A stretch of 64,000 bases of DNA, from assembly GCF_905220365.1 (NCBI RefSeq), contig NC_061126.1, positions 14,756,001 through 14,820,000 on the forward strand. The letters run 5' to 3'. The notes below the pieces were generated by a model. It was not told where the DNA came from, made no database searches, and saw nothing but the letters and a program-made list of their open reading frames with translations. Below are positions 22,341 through 32,854 of the stretch, piece by piece (positions within the stretch are counted from its first letter, which is position 1; every line of letters starts with the position of its first letter). The position numbers were made by a program, and so were the translations under genes. The stretch comes from Vanessa cardui. Lineage: Eukaryota; Arthropoda; Insecta; Lepidoptera; Nymphalidae.

Positions 22341-23974
22341 TTGTTGTTGTTATTGTTGCAAATAATAATTTAAAAAAAAAACAAGAAATGAATTGGTCTT
22401 TTCTTCTTTAATCATATTCAAGAATCTATTTGAATAAAGAGTATTTTCTACAATGTCAAATAGATAAAATACGTACCATAAGCAACGTGTGGATTCCATA
22501 GAATAATAATATAGATAGACATATCAGTAATATTATTCTAAGCTGTTGCAATATTATACATATATGTATGTGTGAATGTTTGTATTGTATCGAGCAAGAG
22601 GCATATCTGTGTATATTTAGACGCAATCTAAGATATTTGAATGAAGAAAATGTAATTCGTAATAATATTTAACTTACAATAAAATGCTAAGGAGTATGAA
22701 ATCGTATCTGGGTAAATATGAAATAGAAATGCAGATTTATACGTTCGATTTAAATATCCAACGGCGTGTCATTCATTTGAAAGCAAATGTGATCACAAAG
22801 AGGTCTATAATGTGTATTTTTATGGTAAACGTAAACGTATATAGAATGTTGTTGTAAAAGAAACGTCTTGCGTTTTAAGACAATAATTTTCTTGCATACT
22901 ACAATGATTGAATGATCTTCGGCTCAAAGCGCGTGAGTTACTAGTATTATGCCTCGTATGCCCTTAATTTTATTGTACTCTTCATTTAAAATAACAAATA
23001 AACAAACTCGCTTTTGCATTTACAATTCGCAATATATATTTTTTTAATCTGTTTATTTTATTTAAAGGGTTTATTCTATAAAGTAGAATATGCCACCCCC
23101 ATAGTAGCTATTACAAAAATATACATTCTACGTTTACAACCTTTTTGAACCATATTGTATAGCATCCTAGCCTCAACTGAAGTAGGTGAGGCCAAGATAC
23201 TGTTACAAGATGCACAATCAAAACATTATGGTAAAGCAGCTTCAATTTAATTCGCAATAAATTTATTCATTTAAAAAATTGTCGTTAAAATATGCATGCA
23301 TATTTCCCTAAATATTAAAAATCGACTCTTAAGTAATTCATATAATTATAAAAAATAAAATTAGTGTCCATGTCTTAAAATTTGTTAATATTCTGTAGAT
23401 TTTTAACTAATATATAACTTCATTTTTAGAATTATATGATATAGAAAAAAGAAATAACTCATATTAATAAAGTTTGTTTAAAAATGGATCGAGTACATTA
23501 TTTGTTTAAAAGAATTGGAACAATAACGATAATATTAGTTACGTTATTTTGCAATGTATAATCTCGTTAATCAACAGAGTCCGAAATAATTCAGATTTTA
23601 ACTGCCAGTGACGTCATCATACTTTGGAGACGCCTTTATTAGTTCAATGATTTCTAACGATTTTGGAACTTTAGGATTTTGTTTTATACTACTATGTTGA
23701 TAAATATGGCATCGTATACGATATAATATACGCGTTTGAGATATTAACGGGACGGATATTACTCAATCAACTTTATAAATGCTCAACGAACGTTACTATT
23801 AATTACGGATACGACTTTATGACTCAAAGTACTAGTACAGTACTTATTACATTATTTTAAATGTTTTCGTTTAAGTAGCCTTGCAAATGTAATGTAAATA
23901 GTAGCGTATAAAACAATGTATGTTAGTTTATGACAGCATCGCCTCAGCAGCCAGCCAGCTCTCCGATGGTTTTA
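22341..23974. other. Unassigned AT-rich stretch
   Basis: 1.6 kb with no repeat family, exon or RNA gene recognised. A CpG-poor but GC-elevated patch at 23930-23965 precedes the LINE tail. Confidence 0.45.
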
Positions 23975-24137
23975 AAAAAAACTCTCAAATTGGGTTATCT
24001 GGAAGAGATGGATAATTACTCATTGGAGGTACAACACTTGAAATCAATACATTTTTTTGGTTTTTCATATTACTATTTTTTTTTGGATTAATCCTGAGCT
24101 TTCTTTATTTTTGTTTGTGGTGTACAATAAGGTATAC
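23975..24137 (+). repeat. LINE 3' end fragment
   Basis: Contains TTATCTGGAAGAGATGG at the start and TTTGTTTGTGGTGTACAATA at the end. The latter is a widespread 3'-terminal string of insect non-LTR elements, where it precedes a tail. Between them is T-rich decayed sequence. Confidence 0.45.
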
Positions 24138-24139
24138 CT

Positions 24140-24604
24140 AGATCATTTCAAATGATTCACCTAATTTACCGCCACTACCAACCGCCTAAGATAATCATAG
24201 TTCTCAAAATCTTCTTTTATAAAATCTTACCAATTGTCATTTCTCTATGTTATAAAAAAAAGTTTTACAATGTATTTTTCTCTGTAGAAATCCAATGCAA
24301 TCGCATTGGAGAAACCCAGTTCCTACATTCAGTTTCTAAGTGGTAACTGAATAAACGAGTACATACAAAAAATATAAATGCTTCGTTCGTTGCTCAGTAG
24401 ACAGGTAAAAAGTAAATAAGATATGGTAGCGCGTTAGCGTGGCCGGTTCATAGTTCAAAAAAGGTAATTAATTCTTGGCATCTTATGGCATTGTCCGGCA
24501 ATTTTTAGACCAAGGTAAACGCGTCGTATACAATAATAGCACTATAAACATATTGTTTATATTCATATAAGTATACCTTAATTTACATGAGAATTATTTA
24601 CATT
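24140..24604. other. Unassigned stretch
   Basis: Nothing recognised. The 64-codon frame at 24152-24346 has no supporting context. Confidence 0.45.
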
Positions 24605-24902
24605 GAGCCGAGATGGCCCAGTGGTTAGAACACGTGCATCTTAAACGATGATTTCGGGTTCAAACCCAGGCCACTCTTTATATAAGTGCTTAATTTGTGT
24701 CTATAATTCATCTCGTGCTCGGCGGTGAAATAAAACATCGTGTGGAAACCTGCATGTGTCTAATTTCAACGTACTTCTACCATAAGTACATTCCACCAAC
24801 CCGCATTAGAATAGCGTGGTGGACTACGTTTGAATGGAAGAGGAGGCCTTATCTCAGTAGTGGAAAATACAGTTGTACAGGCTGTTACTTTACTTTACTT
24901 TA
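24605..24902 (+). mobile_element. SINE-A, full length
   Basis: Head GAGCCGAGATGGCCCAGTGG, box B GGTTCAAACCC, body intact except for a short deletion in the AATATGTTCCA region, 3' end GGCTGTTACTTTACTTTACT. A well-preserved reference copy. Confidence 0.85.
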
Positions 24903-24960
24903 CCAGACATTTATATGGATTTGACATATAGAGACGCGTTTGTTTATGTTTATAGTTTTA

Positions 24961-25127
24961 AACCTGCATTTGTTTAATTTCATTGAAATTCTGCCATATG
25001 TGCATTCCACCAACCCGCATTGGAACAGCGTGGTGGAATATGTTCCATGCCCTCTCATTAATGGGAGAGGAGGCCATTAGACCAGCAGTGGGAAAATTTA
25101 CAAGCTATTACTTTATTTTTACTTTAC
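24961..25127 (+). mobile_element. SINE-A, 5' truncated
   Basis: Starts at AACCTGCATTTGTTTAATTT, so it lacks the whole tRNA-like head, and runs to TTACTTTATTTTTACTTTAC. It lies only about 60 bases after the full copy on the same strand. 5' truncation is typical of LINE-driven retroposition. Confidence 0.8.
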
Positions 25128-25199
25128 TATTTACATTAAAGAATAAATTATATATAAATAACAATTAAAATGCTAGCAGCGTTTCCATGTTGAAGAGTA

Positions 25200-25345
25200 A
25201 TTTCGATCATCTGGGCAAACATTCTGAGTTTCTAGCCGGATCTTCTCGTTAGAATCTACACTCTCAATCTTAAGCTTAGGTAGTTACATTTGACACTATA
25301 GTTTGTAAAATGACTATTCAAAGTGCTTATAAAAATCTACTTAAA
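25200..25345 (+). repeat. LINE 3'-tail repeat (family L), left part of a split copy
   Basis: Runs from CATCTGGGCAAACATTCTG through GCCGGATCTTCTCGTTAGAA to AATCTACTTAAA. The missing end of the family (TAAAGTGTATTTTGATTC) resumes at 25514, so this copy is interrupted by the Helitron-type element 25346-25513. Confidence 0.75.
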
Positions 25346-25513
25346 TTTATACTAATATTATAAATGTGAAAGGAAATCTGTCTGTCTGTCTAACTACCAA
25401 ACCACTGAACCGAATTTGGTGAAATTTGGTATGAAGCAAATTTGAATAGGCTACTTTTTTGCCTAACACACGACAAAAAAACTGAAACGCGAGCGAAGTC
25501 GCACGACGGCTAG
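25346..25513 (+). mobile_element. Helitron-type element, family 2, nested in family L
   Basis: Starts TTTATACTAATATTATAAAT (TC decayed to TT) and contains TCTGTCTGTCTAACTACC and TACTTTTTTGCCTAACAC. It ends GCGAGCGAAGTCGCACGACG and then GCTAG. The hairpin GCGAxxxxTCGC lies just before the terminal CTAG. Host bases are A (25345) and T (25514) with no duplication, exactly the Helitron mode of insertion. Confidence 0.85.
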
Positions 25514-25545
25514 TAAAGTGTATTTTGATTCTGATATTTGGATTT
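25514..25545 (+). repeat. LINE 3'-tail repeat (family L), right part of split copy
   Basis: TAAAGTGTATTTTGATTCTG continues the family L sequence left off at 25345. Confidence 0.7.
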
Positions 25546-26209
25546 TAATAAAGGTTTGTGAACTACAACTCCTAGGTCCATATATGTATTTCAATATTTA
25601 GAACTTCCTACCATTTCTGTTTTAAAACACCAACGCGTTTTTATTTTTATCCAACGACAATATTTATTGGTAACGAAAAAGAAAATTGTTGTATGGATTG
25701 CATAATTTTTTTTAATTCAATTTTTGTTATTCCAATTAAATATAATGTATTCACTCTTACTATACGTAATATACCTACATAAAATAATTTTTAACCCTTT
25801 TTAACTATCATCAGAAGACCTATTTGCCAGTACACCAACCTATGTATTTTATATTATACAAATAATCATATCAGTACATCGAAGAATATATTATTTAAAA
25901 TTTTGATTCGAGTGATTATGCAAGACTATGAATTTATTAATGAAATTATCACGCAAGCAAGCGAGGCATATTTGAAGCAACGTAAATTATGCCTGAGCAA
26001 TGGAATGGAAAATCCTTAAGTCGTGATCTCGACATATCACGTATTACTTTAATTAAAACGACCGCAGAGCGCCCGAGTACGTTGCCTTATATTCACTATT
26101 GTTTATAACTGAATTTATGATCAAGGTTTGAGCTGTCGGGGAAAGTCATTTTGTATTTGTACAAGATAATATTTGAATATTTATTTAATACTAGTGGGTT
26201 TCCTCGCGA
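25546..26209. other. Unassigned stretch with one short codon-regular frame
   Basis: A 33-codon plus-strand frame at 25918-26019 (MQDYEFINEIITQASEAYLK...) is noted but has no splice or promoter support. Otherwise AT-rich with nothing recognised. Confidence 0.4.
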
Positions 26210-26512
26210 AAGTAACAGCCTGTAAATTTCCCACTGCTGGGATAAGGCCTCATCTTTCATTAAGGATAGGGTTTGGAACATATTCCACCACGCTGTTCCA
26301 ATGCGGTTTGGCGGAATGCACATGTGGCTGAATTTCGATGAAATTAGACACATGCAGGGTTCCTCACGATGTTTTCCTTCACCACCGAGCTCGAGATGAA
26401 TTATAAACACAAATAAAACACAAATTTATAGTTTGAACGCGCTATCATCGGTTAAGATGCACGCGTTCTAACCACTGGGCCATCTCAGCTCACCACTGGG
26501 CCATCTCAGCTC
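26210..26512 (-). mobile_element. SINE-A with duplicated 21-bp head
   Basis: Reverse copy: CAGCCTGTAAATTTCCCACT at the 3' side, intact body, then head. The outermost 21 bases (ACCACTGGGCCATCTCAGCT plus C) occur twice in perfect tandem (26471-26491 and 26492-26512), so on the sense strand the A-box region is doubled. Box B is degraded in this copy. The frame at 26096-26410 is SINE translation. Confidence 0.85.
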
Positions 26513-26918
26513 AATGTTTATTAAAAAGATTTTGGAGTTTGTAGATAGGTATCTAACTTTGTTGAGATTGTTGATATATTTTTTTTCAAATACGGCCGAA
26601 GTATTACTCTCTCACCGGCCAGCAACTTATTTCCAGACTTATAATATTCAATATTTGATATACCACAACAATTTAGTCAATTGCAATAAAAAATGCTCAT
26701 TGTTGTTTCTCCAAAATGAGATCATAATCAATTTGTATGTGCAGCTTTCGTCCCATAATCACTGAGACAAAAATCGACTCACACTTTTAATATAAAAGAT
26801 AAACGTAAGAAATGATGATTATTAGGTCAAAGATTTAATTTAAATAATGTATACATTTTAAAACTTTAGTAAAACTATTCGCTCAAAACAAAACTCTTTT
26901 TCGCATCAATTTACTCAG
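26513..26918. other. Unassigned, possibly intronic
   Basis: No repeat recognised. Its right end is the pyrimidine-rich CTCTTTTTCGCATCAATTTA preceding the acceptor at 26917-26918. Confidence 0.4.
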
Positions 26919-27112
26919 GTCTTAGAGCAATGAGGTACTTAGAATCTGACGAAGACGATAGTGCGCTGTCTGGATATATTCTTGGCTACGTGCAGGGCAT
27001 CCAAGCCAAATGTTTCGAGTGTTGTAAAACAACGAATGAGACTCGATGTGGAAATTTCCTTATTCCCAGTAACATGTTCGTAACTTCATCAGATCAGCTT
27101 CAAACTATCTAA
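26919..27112 (+). CDS. Candidate terminal coding exon
   Basis: After the acceptor TTTACTCAG|GT the plus strand is open for 63 codons to the TAA at 27110. It starts LRAMRYLESDEDDSALSGY, continues ILGYVQGIQAKCFECCKTT and ends SSDQLQTI. Codons such as GGC, GTG, GAC and ATC stand out from the AT-rich background, and third positions are mixed. The acidic ESDEDD run, the four cysteines and the exon structure suggest a real C-terminus. I recognise no family. It would need an upstream exon ending in phase 1, which I did not find. Downstream sequence goes straight into a strong hairpin and a Helitron-type element. Confidence 0.45.
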
Positions 27113-27170
27113 ATTTTATATCGTTACGTATTGTTACTATTACTATTCCGGTACGATATACAACCTACAT

Positions 27171-27227
27171 TAATTACAAAATATTGTTTATGTATTTATT
27201 AAATGCATAAACAATATTTTGTAATTA
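27171..27227. other. Perfect 22-bp inverted repeat, 13-nt loop
   Basis: Left arm TAATTACAAAATATTGTTTA then TG (27171-27192). The right arm (27206-27227) is its exact reverse complement, and the loop is TATTTATTAAATG. Could be a small foldback element, a hairpin RNA source or a cruciform-forming site. It lies 58 bases after the stop of the candidate exon, where a transcript 3' end might be. Confidence 0.9.
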
Positions 27228-27241
27228 TTATTTATTTATAT

Positions 27242-27433
27242 CTAGTAGTCCGTGGCTTCGTTCTCATTTTAGGGGATTGCTTGTCATGTGTCAGGCAAAA
27301 AAGTAGCCTATGTATATTCTTGGAGTTTGAGTTTGCTTCATACCAAATTTCATCAAATTCGGTCCAGCGATTTGGTCTTGAAAGAATGACAAAAAAACAG
27401 AGCTACTTTCACATTTATAATATTTAATATAGA
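27242..27433 (-). mobile_element. Helitron-type element, family 2
   Basis: On the minus strand it starts TCTATATTAAATATTATAAA, preceded by A, and ends in CTAG (27242-27245). The interior includes GGCAAAAAAGTAGCCTATG and GCTTCATACCAAATTTCATC on the plus strand. The frame at 27203-27427 lies within it and is not a gene. Confidence 0.75.
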
Positions 27434-29289
27434 TGGATATTAATGTAAAGCCTAATTATAACCGTTTTTTTTTAATATTATTTGAAACAAGTTCTCATGT
27501 TTATAATATCAACGACGGAAATAATCCAATGAAAATTATTGTAACTAATAACTTTATTACGTTATCAAAACATGTTTATCTTAAAATATGTTGAAGTTTC
27601 GATAAACAAACGTTAAAACAAAACACGAATTATGCGGCTTACTCCACTAAAAACACAGAAGTATAATCACGCAGCAAGTCTTGTTCCAGTCGACTGCCAT
27701 TCATTTGATTACGAATCTCACACGCTGAGCATATTACTAACGGGTACACAGCACGCGACAAGGTTCCAACGATAACACATAAGCTACTTGGGTTTAACGA
27801 GAATTTATTTTAAGCTAGCTACCCATCCTGACTTTGTATGGAAATAGAACAAGTTTCTAAAAAAAAAATTACTTCTCAGACGTACGTGAAAGTACAATTA
27901 TACACATTTCAATAGTAAATATTATAGTTTAAACTATATAAGATTTTAGTTTATTACGAAAGTTTCATTACGTTAGATATTTTTCTGAGTGTTTTTTTTT
28001 TATCCCAACTTTTTTATTATAGTGAGATTAGCATCAAAATCTGTTATGGATTAATTTGTATAAACAGCTTTAATAAACAAAATTTGTAATAATTATTTCC
28101 TGGATAATTCTGAAAAAAATTCTTGTATTTTACGCAAGATTCTTTATATTAATTTAGAATAATGTAATCTGATATCCATAATATAATTTAGTATTATAAT
28201 TTTGTTCTGATTTAATATTACGTAAATTGTTACTAACACAAACAATGCCAGCATTAATTGAGTACTGATCTAAAATCCCTCGTGACTATAAGTTCGTTTG
28301 ATACAGTAGCTTCAATTTAACTTAATCATTAAAATTAAAGAAACATTTTAAGTAGTCAAATATATTTAAAATAATGTCCTTTTTGTGAGATTATTAATGT
28401 TAGTCAACGTTTACAATTTTAGTATATGATATGATTTATAATATGTTTTGTCAGACTCAAAATAATGAAACATTATTACTATATATTATTTAGGCGTCTC
28501 AATTAATTTTTCGTTAATATTTTTACGAATTGCAAAACAAAAATCGAAATTTTTAAATGTCTATGATAAATACGTTATTGCTTAAGTTGAGTTAAAGTCA
28601 GTACCATCTATAGATCTTTATTCATGTATATCAAATTGAAAAACGCAGCTACTTATATACGTATTGATATTATTTACTAAATCCTAAATACCAGTTGTAT
28701 GTTTTATAAAATACGAAATCATTCCTCGATTATATGATTATATTATGTATACAACAATGCTCTTAAGTAAAATAAATTATATTTGTTTCTCTTAAAAAGT
28801 TCTACCTCATGAAATGTATAAAATGAAACTCATTATTGATAAGAAATTAAAGCACAAAATTAACTGATTACAGCTTAGATTAAAGTGATAACAATCGAGG
28901 CGCTTATAAAATTAATTTATTGTGCAAAGTCGCAAAGCAAACATAAAGGATTAAAAATTAATTACAAGTTTCGAACATCTCTTAGGCCTTAGATGCGATA
29001 AAAAGTTTCTATATTAAGTAATTATAAGTTTGCTTCCAAGTCGAAAACCATCAGATTGTATACATTATTCACGGATTCATAAAAATTTGTTATCGTTTAA
29101 TTTTTAAAACTTAACAATTTGCTTTTATTCTGGTTAATTATTGAAGATTGGTTTGTTAACAATCCTTTTTAAATACAGGATCCTTAAAGTATTATTAGAA
29201 AAATTATAATAGAAATGTTAAAACATTTGAGAATTGAGATGTATCTTTGGATTGAACACATAGCTCTAAACCAAATATATATTACCAGG
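27434..29289. other. Unassigned AT-rich stretch with one GC-elevated patch
   Basis: 1.85 kb with no repeat family recognised. A patch at 27640-27790 (CCAGTCGACTGCCATTC and CAGCACGCGACAAGGTTCC) is GC-elevated without a coding frame, and might be a conserved regulatory segment. Confidence 0.4.
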
Positions 29290-29369
29290 TAGTAAAGCTT
29301 AACATAAGCCCGTTGTCTGAATAGGTACCACCCACTCATCAAATGTTCTTTGTCAAACACTATTATTCA
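29290..29369 (+). repeat. Decayed SINE-B, left part of a split copy
   Basis: Contains ATAGGTACCACCCACTCATC and TGTCAAACACTATTATTCA, matching the start of SINE-B. The copy resumes after the Helitron-type element, at 29589. Confidence 0.5.
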
Positions 29370-29588
29370 TTACGACCCGCCCCGACTTCACACGGGTACT
29401 CGATATGTATCGCTATTTTATGACCAAATTACATAAAATCATAATAAATTGTATCCTATGTGTCATTCTGATGTATAACCTATATTACTGTAAAATTTTA
29501 TCCAAATCCGTTCTGTAGTTTTTTTCGTGGAAGAGTAAGATTCATACATCTACCTCCACAAACTTTCGCATCTATAGTAATAGTAGGA
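29370..29588 (-). mobile_element. Helitron-type element, family 4, nested in SINE-B
   Basis: The minus strand starts TCCTACTATTACTATAGATG, preceded by A, and carries a GCGAAAGTTTGTGG segment. It ends with the CACGGG...CGGGTCG hairpin region next to a decayed CTAG. Host bases A (29369) and T (29589) flank it. Confidence 0.7.
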
Positions 29589-29700
29589 TTGGTAGGAATG
29601 TTATGTCAATTTAAAGGGTGAACATGTATGTTGCCATAAGGCCTATAACATCTTAGCTCCTAAGGTATCGCCCATATTATCATACCCAATTGCAATACAA
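29589..29700 (+). repeat. Decayed SINE-B, right part of split copy
   Basis: AATTTAAAGGGTGAAC, ATAACATCTTAGCTCCTAAG and ATCGCCCATATTATC follow the order of the SINE-B interior, continuing the piece that ends at 29369. Confidence 0.5.
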
Positions 29701-30042
29701 ATAACTTTGACTTAAATATTGTAGATCATTTTGTGCTAAGTAAAACCGTAATTAATGAACCTTACGTATTATATGTTTCGTTGCCACAATTTATATATCC
29801 ATCTTATACATATACAACTATTAATAATTATTATACTATATACTACTCTATTTACATACATCATCAGAATAAGATAACATAAAAGATATGTTAATCACTA
29901 TATCATCAAAATTCAGAACGTTTATACCACATACGAAATAGACGCTTTAATTTCATTTGCATAAATCTCTTGTAGCTATATTCCTTAAAATAGCTGGATA
30001 TAACTGGATTGAACTGGTTAATGATTTTTAATTATATAGAAA
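29701..30042. other. Unassigned AT-rich stretch
   Basis: No feature recognised between the split SINE-B and the Helitron-type element at 30043. Confidence 0.45.
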
Positions 30043-30288
30043 CTAGCAACCCGCACCGGCTTTGCACAGGTGCAATACTTATACTAAATAAACTACAGAA
30101 TTTGTTTATTTACGACATCAAATGAGAACCTTATTAGTGTTCTTTACTATATTGTACATGTATTATACACAAAAACCTTTCTCGAATCACTCTATTAATT
30201 AAAAAAAACCTCATCAAAATCAGTTGCGTAATTTTAAAGATCTAAGCATACATAAGATAAACAACGGTTAGCTATCTTGTTTTATACT
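30043..30288 (-). mobile_element. Helitron-type element, family 3
   Basis: Left edge CTAGCAACCCGCACCGGC is the complement of the 3' hairpin and CTAG. The interior has ACTATATTGTACATGTATTA and AAAGATCTAAGCATACATA. It ends at TTGTTTTATAC, complement of the family 5' end; the initial TC is decayed. Confidence 0.7.
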
Positions 30289-30656
30289 TTTTAATTATGT
30301 TGGTACTCATTCCTTAGTTGAGGTTTAATCAAAAGCAATATAAAATACGAAAACAGAAGTATTTGATATAAATAAACAATAAATAATCAGAGTACATTTA
30401 ATAAACTGGCAGTTTCTTGGAAATACCCTTGCATGTTAGCCGTTCCTTGTACGACGATAATGGTTTGAGGAGCGGCCATTAATTACAACTGTCCGGCCCG
30501 AAGCCCTATACATTTTGAAGAGGTCAATTTGCCGTGACTTAGTTTAAAGTAAGGCTTACACGTGGAAGGGAAGATGTGAACTTGAATCGTTAAATGCTCT
30601 TGATATGTATGTATATTGATCAATAATTGAGTATAGGATTAAGACTATTTAATCTT

Positions 30657-30688
30657 TGACCTCCGTGATAGAGTAGTGTTCATTAGTT
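30657..30688 (+). repeat. SINE-C head, left part of a split copy
   Basis: TGACCTCCGTGATAGAGTAG is the SINE-C head; the central tRNA-like part has been deleted. The rest of the copy continues at 31001, beyond an inserted SINE-B. Confidence 0.65.
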
Positions 30689-30990
30689 ATTTTTTTTATG
30701 GAATAGGTTAGCGGACGAGCATATGGGCCACCTGTTGGTAAGTGGTCACCATCACCCATAGACAATGATGCTGTAAGAAATGGTAACTATTCCTTACATC
30801 TTCAATGCGCCACCAACCTTGGGAACTAAGATGCTTTGTGCCTTGTGTCTGTAGTTACATTGGCTCACTCACCCTTCAAACCGGAACACAACAATACTGC
30901 GTACTGTTGTTTTGCGGTAGAATATCTGATGAGTGGGTGGTTTCTAACCAGGTGGGCTTGCACAAAGCCCTTCCACCAAGTTAGTTAAAA
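30689..30990 (-). mobile_element. SINE-B nested in SINE-C, with 11-bp target duplication
   Basis: Plus strand reads TTTTTTTTATGGAATAGG, GCGGACGAGCATATGGGCC, TGAGTGGGTGGTTTCTAACC, CTTCCACCAAG. The T run is the poly(A) tail, so the element lies on the minus strand. GTTCATTAGTT flanks it at 30678-30688 and 30991-31001. Such a duplication with a poly(A) end indicates LINE-driven retroposition. Confidence 0.85.
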
Positions 30991-31000
30991 GTTCATTAGT

Positions 31001-31135
31001 TTTCTATGTTGTCTTGGGTCTGAGTGTTTAGGTTAGTAACGACGGTTTACTTCTGATTTTCTATAACACAAGTGCTTTAGCTACTTACATTGATATTAGA
31101 TTGATGTATGCGATGTTGTTAAAATGTTATTTATT
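31001..31135 (+). repeat. SINE-C body and tail, right part of split copy
   Basis: TTTCTATGTTGTCTTGGGTC, then ACACAAGTGCTTTAGCTACT, then a GATGTATGCGATGTTGTT and ATTTATTTATTTAA tail. Matches the body of the copy at 12330. Confidence 0.75.
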
Positions 31136-31496
31136 TATTTAATGTCAGTTGTGACACTATAAACTTAATTTTAATTACAACATATGACTTCAAATCTTCT
31201 TGCTAGCCACATACACTATGGATAAAATGAAAACATGGTTAAGGGTTAATTAGTGAAGTAATTAATATCCGGCTAAGTCTGAAAAATAGACAGAATGTAC
31301 AGTAATTAAATTTACCTTACATATATTTCATACTTGTAGATATATATAAGAAGTATTAGTAAGCAAATCAATAATGGCCTCGCCTTTTAATTAAGCAGTG
31401 CACTATAATAATTGTACCTTGCCGAATAGACACAAAAATAAACTATAACCAAATAATGTTTTTCTAACATTACGTAATTACCCTATTCTATGAAAG
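31136..31496. other. Unassigned AT-rich stretch
   Basis: No feature recognised between the split SINE-C and the decayed SINE-A that follows. Confidence 0.45.
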
Positions 31497-31730
31497 GAAG
31501 ACGTGTGTGCATTTTAACCGATGATGGGATCATATCCAAGCATTCCAAAGGATTTTCATGTTTTAAATTTGTGTTTAAAATGAATCTTGTGATTCTGCCA
31601 CATCTCGCATAGCAGAACCGTTGTGGAAACACAACTAAGTATTCTTGTTTGACTTCCTAAATGGATTCACAAAAAGCTCATGAATGTTTTCCAATTAAAT
31701 GAGGCATTTGCTTAGCAGTTGTAAAGAATA
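31497..31730 (+). repeat. Strongly decayed SINE-A
   Basis: CGTGTGTGCATTTTAACCGA, TTTAAATTTGTGTTTAAAAT, GATTCTGCCACATCTCGC and GAGGCATTTGCTTAGCAG appear in family order. Most of the head and the box B are lost. Confidence 0.5.
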
Positions 31731-31799
31731 AACATTTTACTTTCTTCTTTATAATAATTCAAAAAAATGTACAACAAACATTGTATAGCTTGTTAAACG

Positions 31800-31950
31800 A
31801 CAAGCCAGCAACAACTGCTCCAGTTCTTTATCGAATGACGTCACTTCCGGCGACCGGAGTTCGAACCCTGTCGGAAAAACTAGCAGCCGGCACGCGACTA
31901 GTTCACTTAACTTTGCGACAAATCAGTCAAACATAGAATCAGTGCAATTT
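31800..31950 (+). other. GC-elevated patch with TCAGTC
   Basis: Segment 31800-31920 (CACTTCCGGCGACCGGAG and neighbours) is GC-elevated, followed by AATCAGTCAAAC at 31921. TCAGT is the arthropod initiator consensus, so this could be a core promoter, but I see no downstream exon. It also contains GTTCGAACCC, a box-B-like word. Confidence 0.2.
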
Positions 31951-32318
31951 TTAAATAAAATTTAACAATCTGGAGAAAAAATTCCTTTTATAATACTCTT
32001 GAAATTTATAAAGTATTAATGCATGATTTTTATTTCGGGTAACAATCGGAATGCAAACTATTGTAATAAAATTATAAATTATTTGAATTTAAATTAAATC
32101 AATTTAATGAAAGTTAGGCAAATCAAAATAAATGAAAACGAAATTTATTATCACATTTAATATTTTATTAACTAATATAATATAGTTTTATAAAATTGCA
32201 AATATTAGAAATGCAAATGATTGAATATGTACAATCATAGGTTGCCTACAAAGACTGTTAAGAGAAGTATGTTATAAAGTTATAATCCTTAATAACAACG
32301 ATATATTCATAGCCACCA

Positions 32319-32397
32319 ACTAACACAAATACTTTAGCTACTTACATTGGGATCAGTAATGTATGTGATGCTGTCCAATATTTATATATTTATAAAG
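32319..32397 (+). repeat. SINE-C tail fragment
   Basis: ACACAAATACTTTAGCTACT then CATTGGGATCAGTAATG and GTGATGCTGTCC, followed by AT-rich sequence. It is the 3' third of SINE-C. Confidence 0.65.
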
Positions 32398-32854
32398 TAT
32401 GATTAATATTACTTACTGCGTCTGTTTGTAAGCGGTGGCGACCACTGATCAGATTGCTCATAAGAATGTTCACGTAATAATTAAAAAAAAGAATTACGTT
32501 ACTACAGTAAGCAATAAGGTTTAGTATGAAAGCGTAAAAGCGAAAACGATACACATTTCGACTTTAGCTTTTAGCAATACGTTGCTCTGAGCGGCTCTTC
32601 GGCTTGCTCTCATATCATTGTTTAGCGATGTGAATACGAGAAGCAAAGTTCCCCTAAAAGCGTACTTGGCACTTCGCGTGTGCTCTTGATATATTGTGAA
32701 GTTCATTTGACAGAAGGCGATAATTACATCCAAATAACAAAAGATATATTACTATTTACATTAAATAATTTCATGTTCAAGTTTCACTTCACATTAAATA
32801 ATTTACCAACTGCTTTCCTTGTCACACCCTTAAATATTGATTTCTTTAACAGCA
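32398..32854. other. Unassigned; conserved-looking patch on minus strand
   Basis: The minus-strand frame at 32521-32733 lies in a less AT-biased segment (GAGCAAGCCGAAGAGCCGC on minus) but has no splice context. It is not confidently coding. Confidence 0.35.

Noticed and set aside
24605..24680. tRNA genes suggested by A-box and box-B sequences in SINE-A and SINE-C heads
   Set aside because: They lack a full cloverleaf with matching acceptor stem and are always attached to the SINE body; they are tRNA-derived SINE promoters.
25918..26019. 33-codon plus-strand frame beginning MQDYEFINEIITQASE
   Set aside because: Looks protein-like but a frame this short is expected by chance; no supporting signals.
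30387..30479. 30-codon minus-strand frame beginning MAAPQTIIVVQGTANMQ
   Set aside because: Codon-regular but too short, with no splice or promoter context; left out of the annotation.
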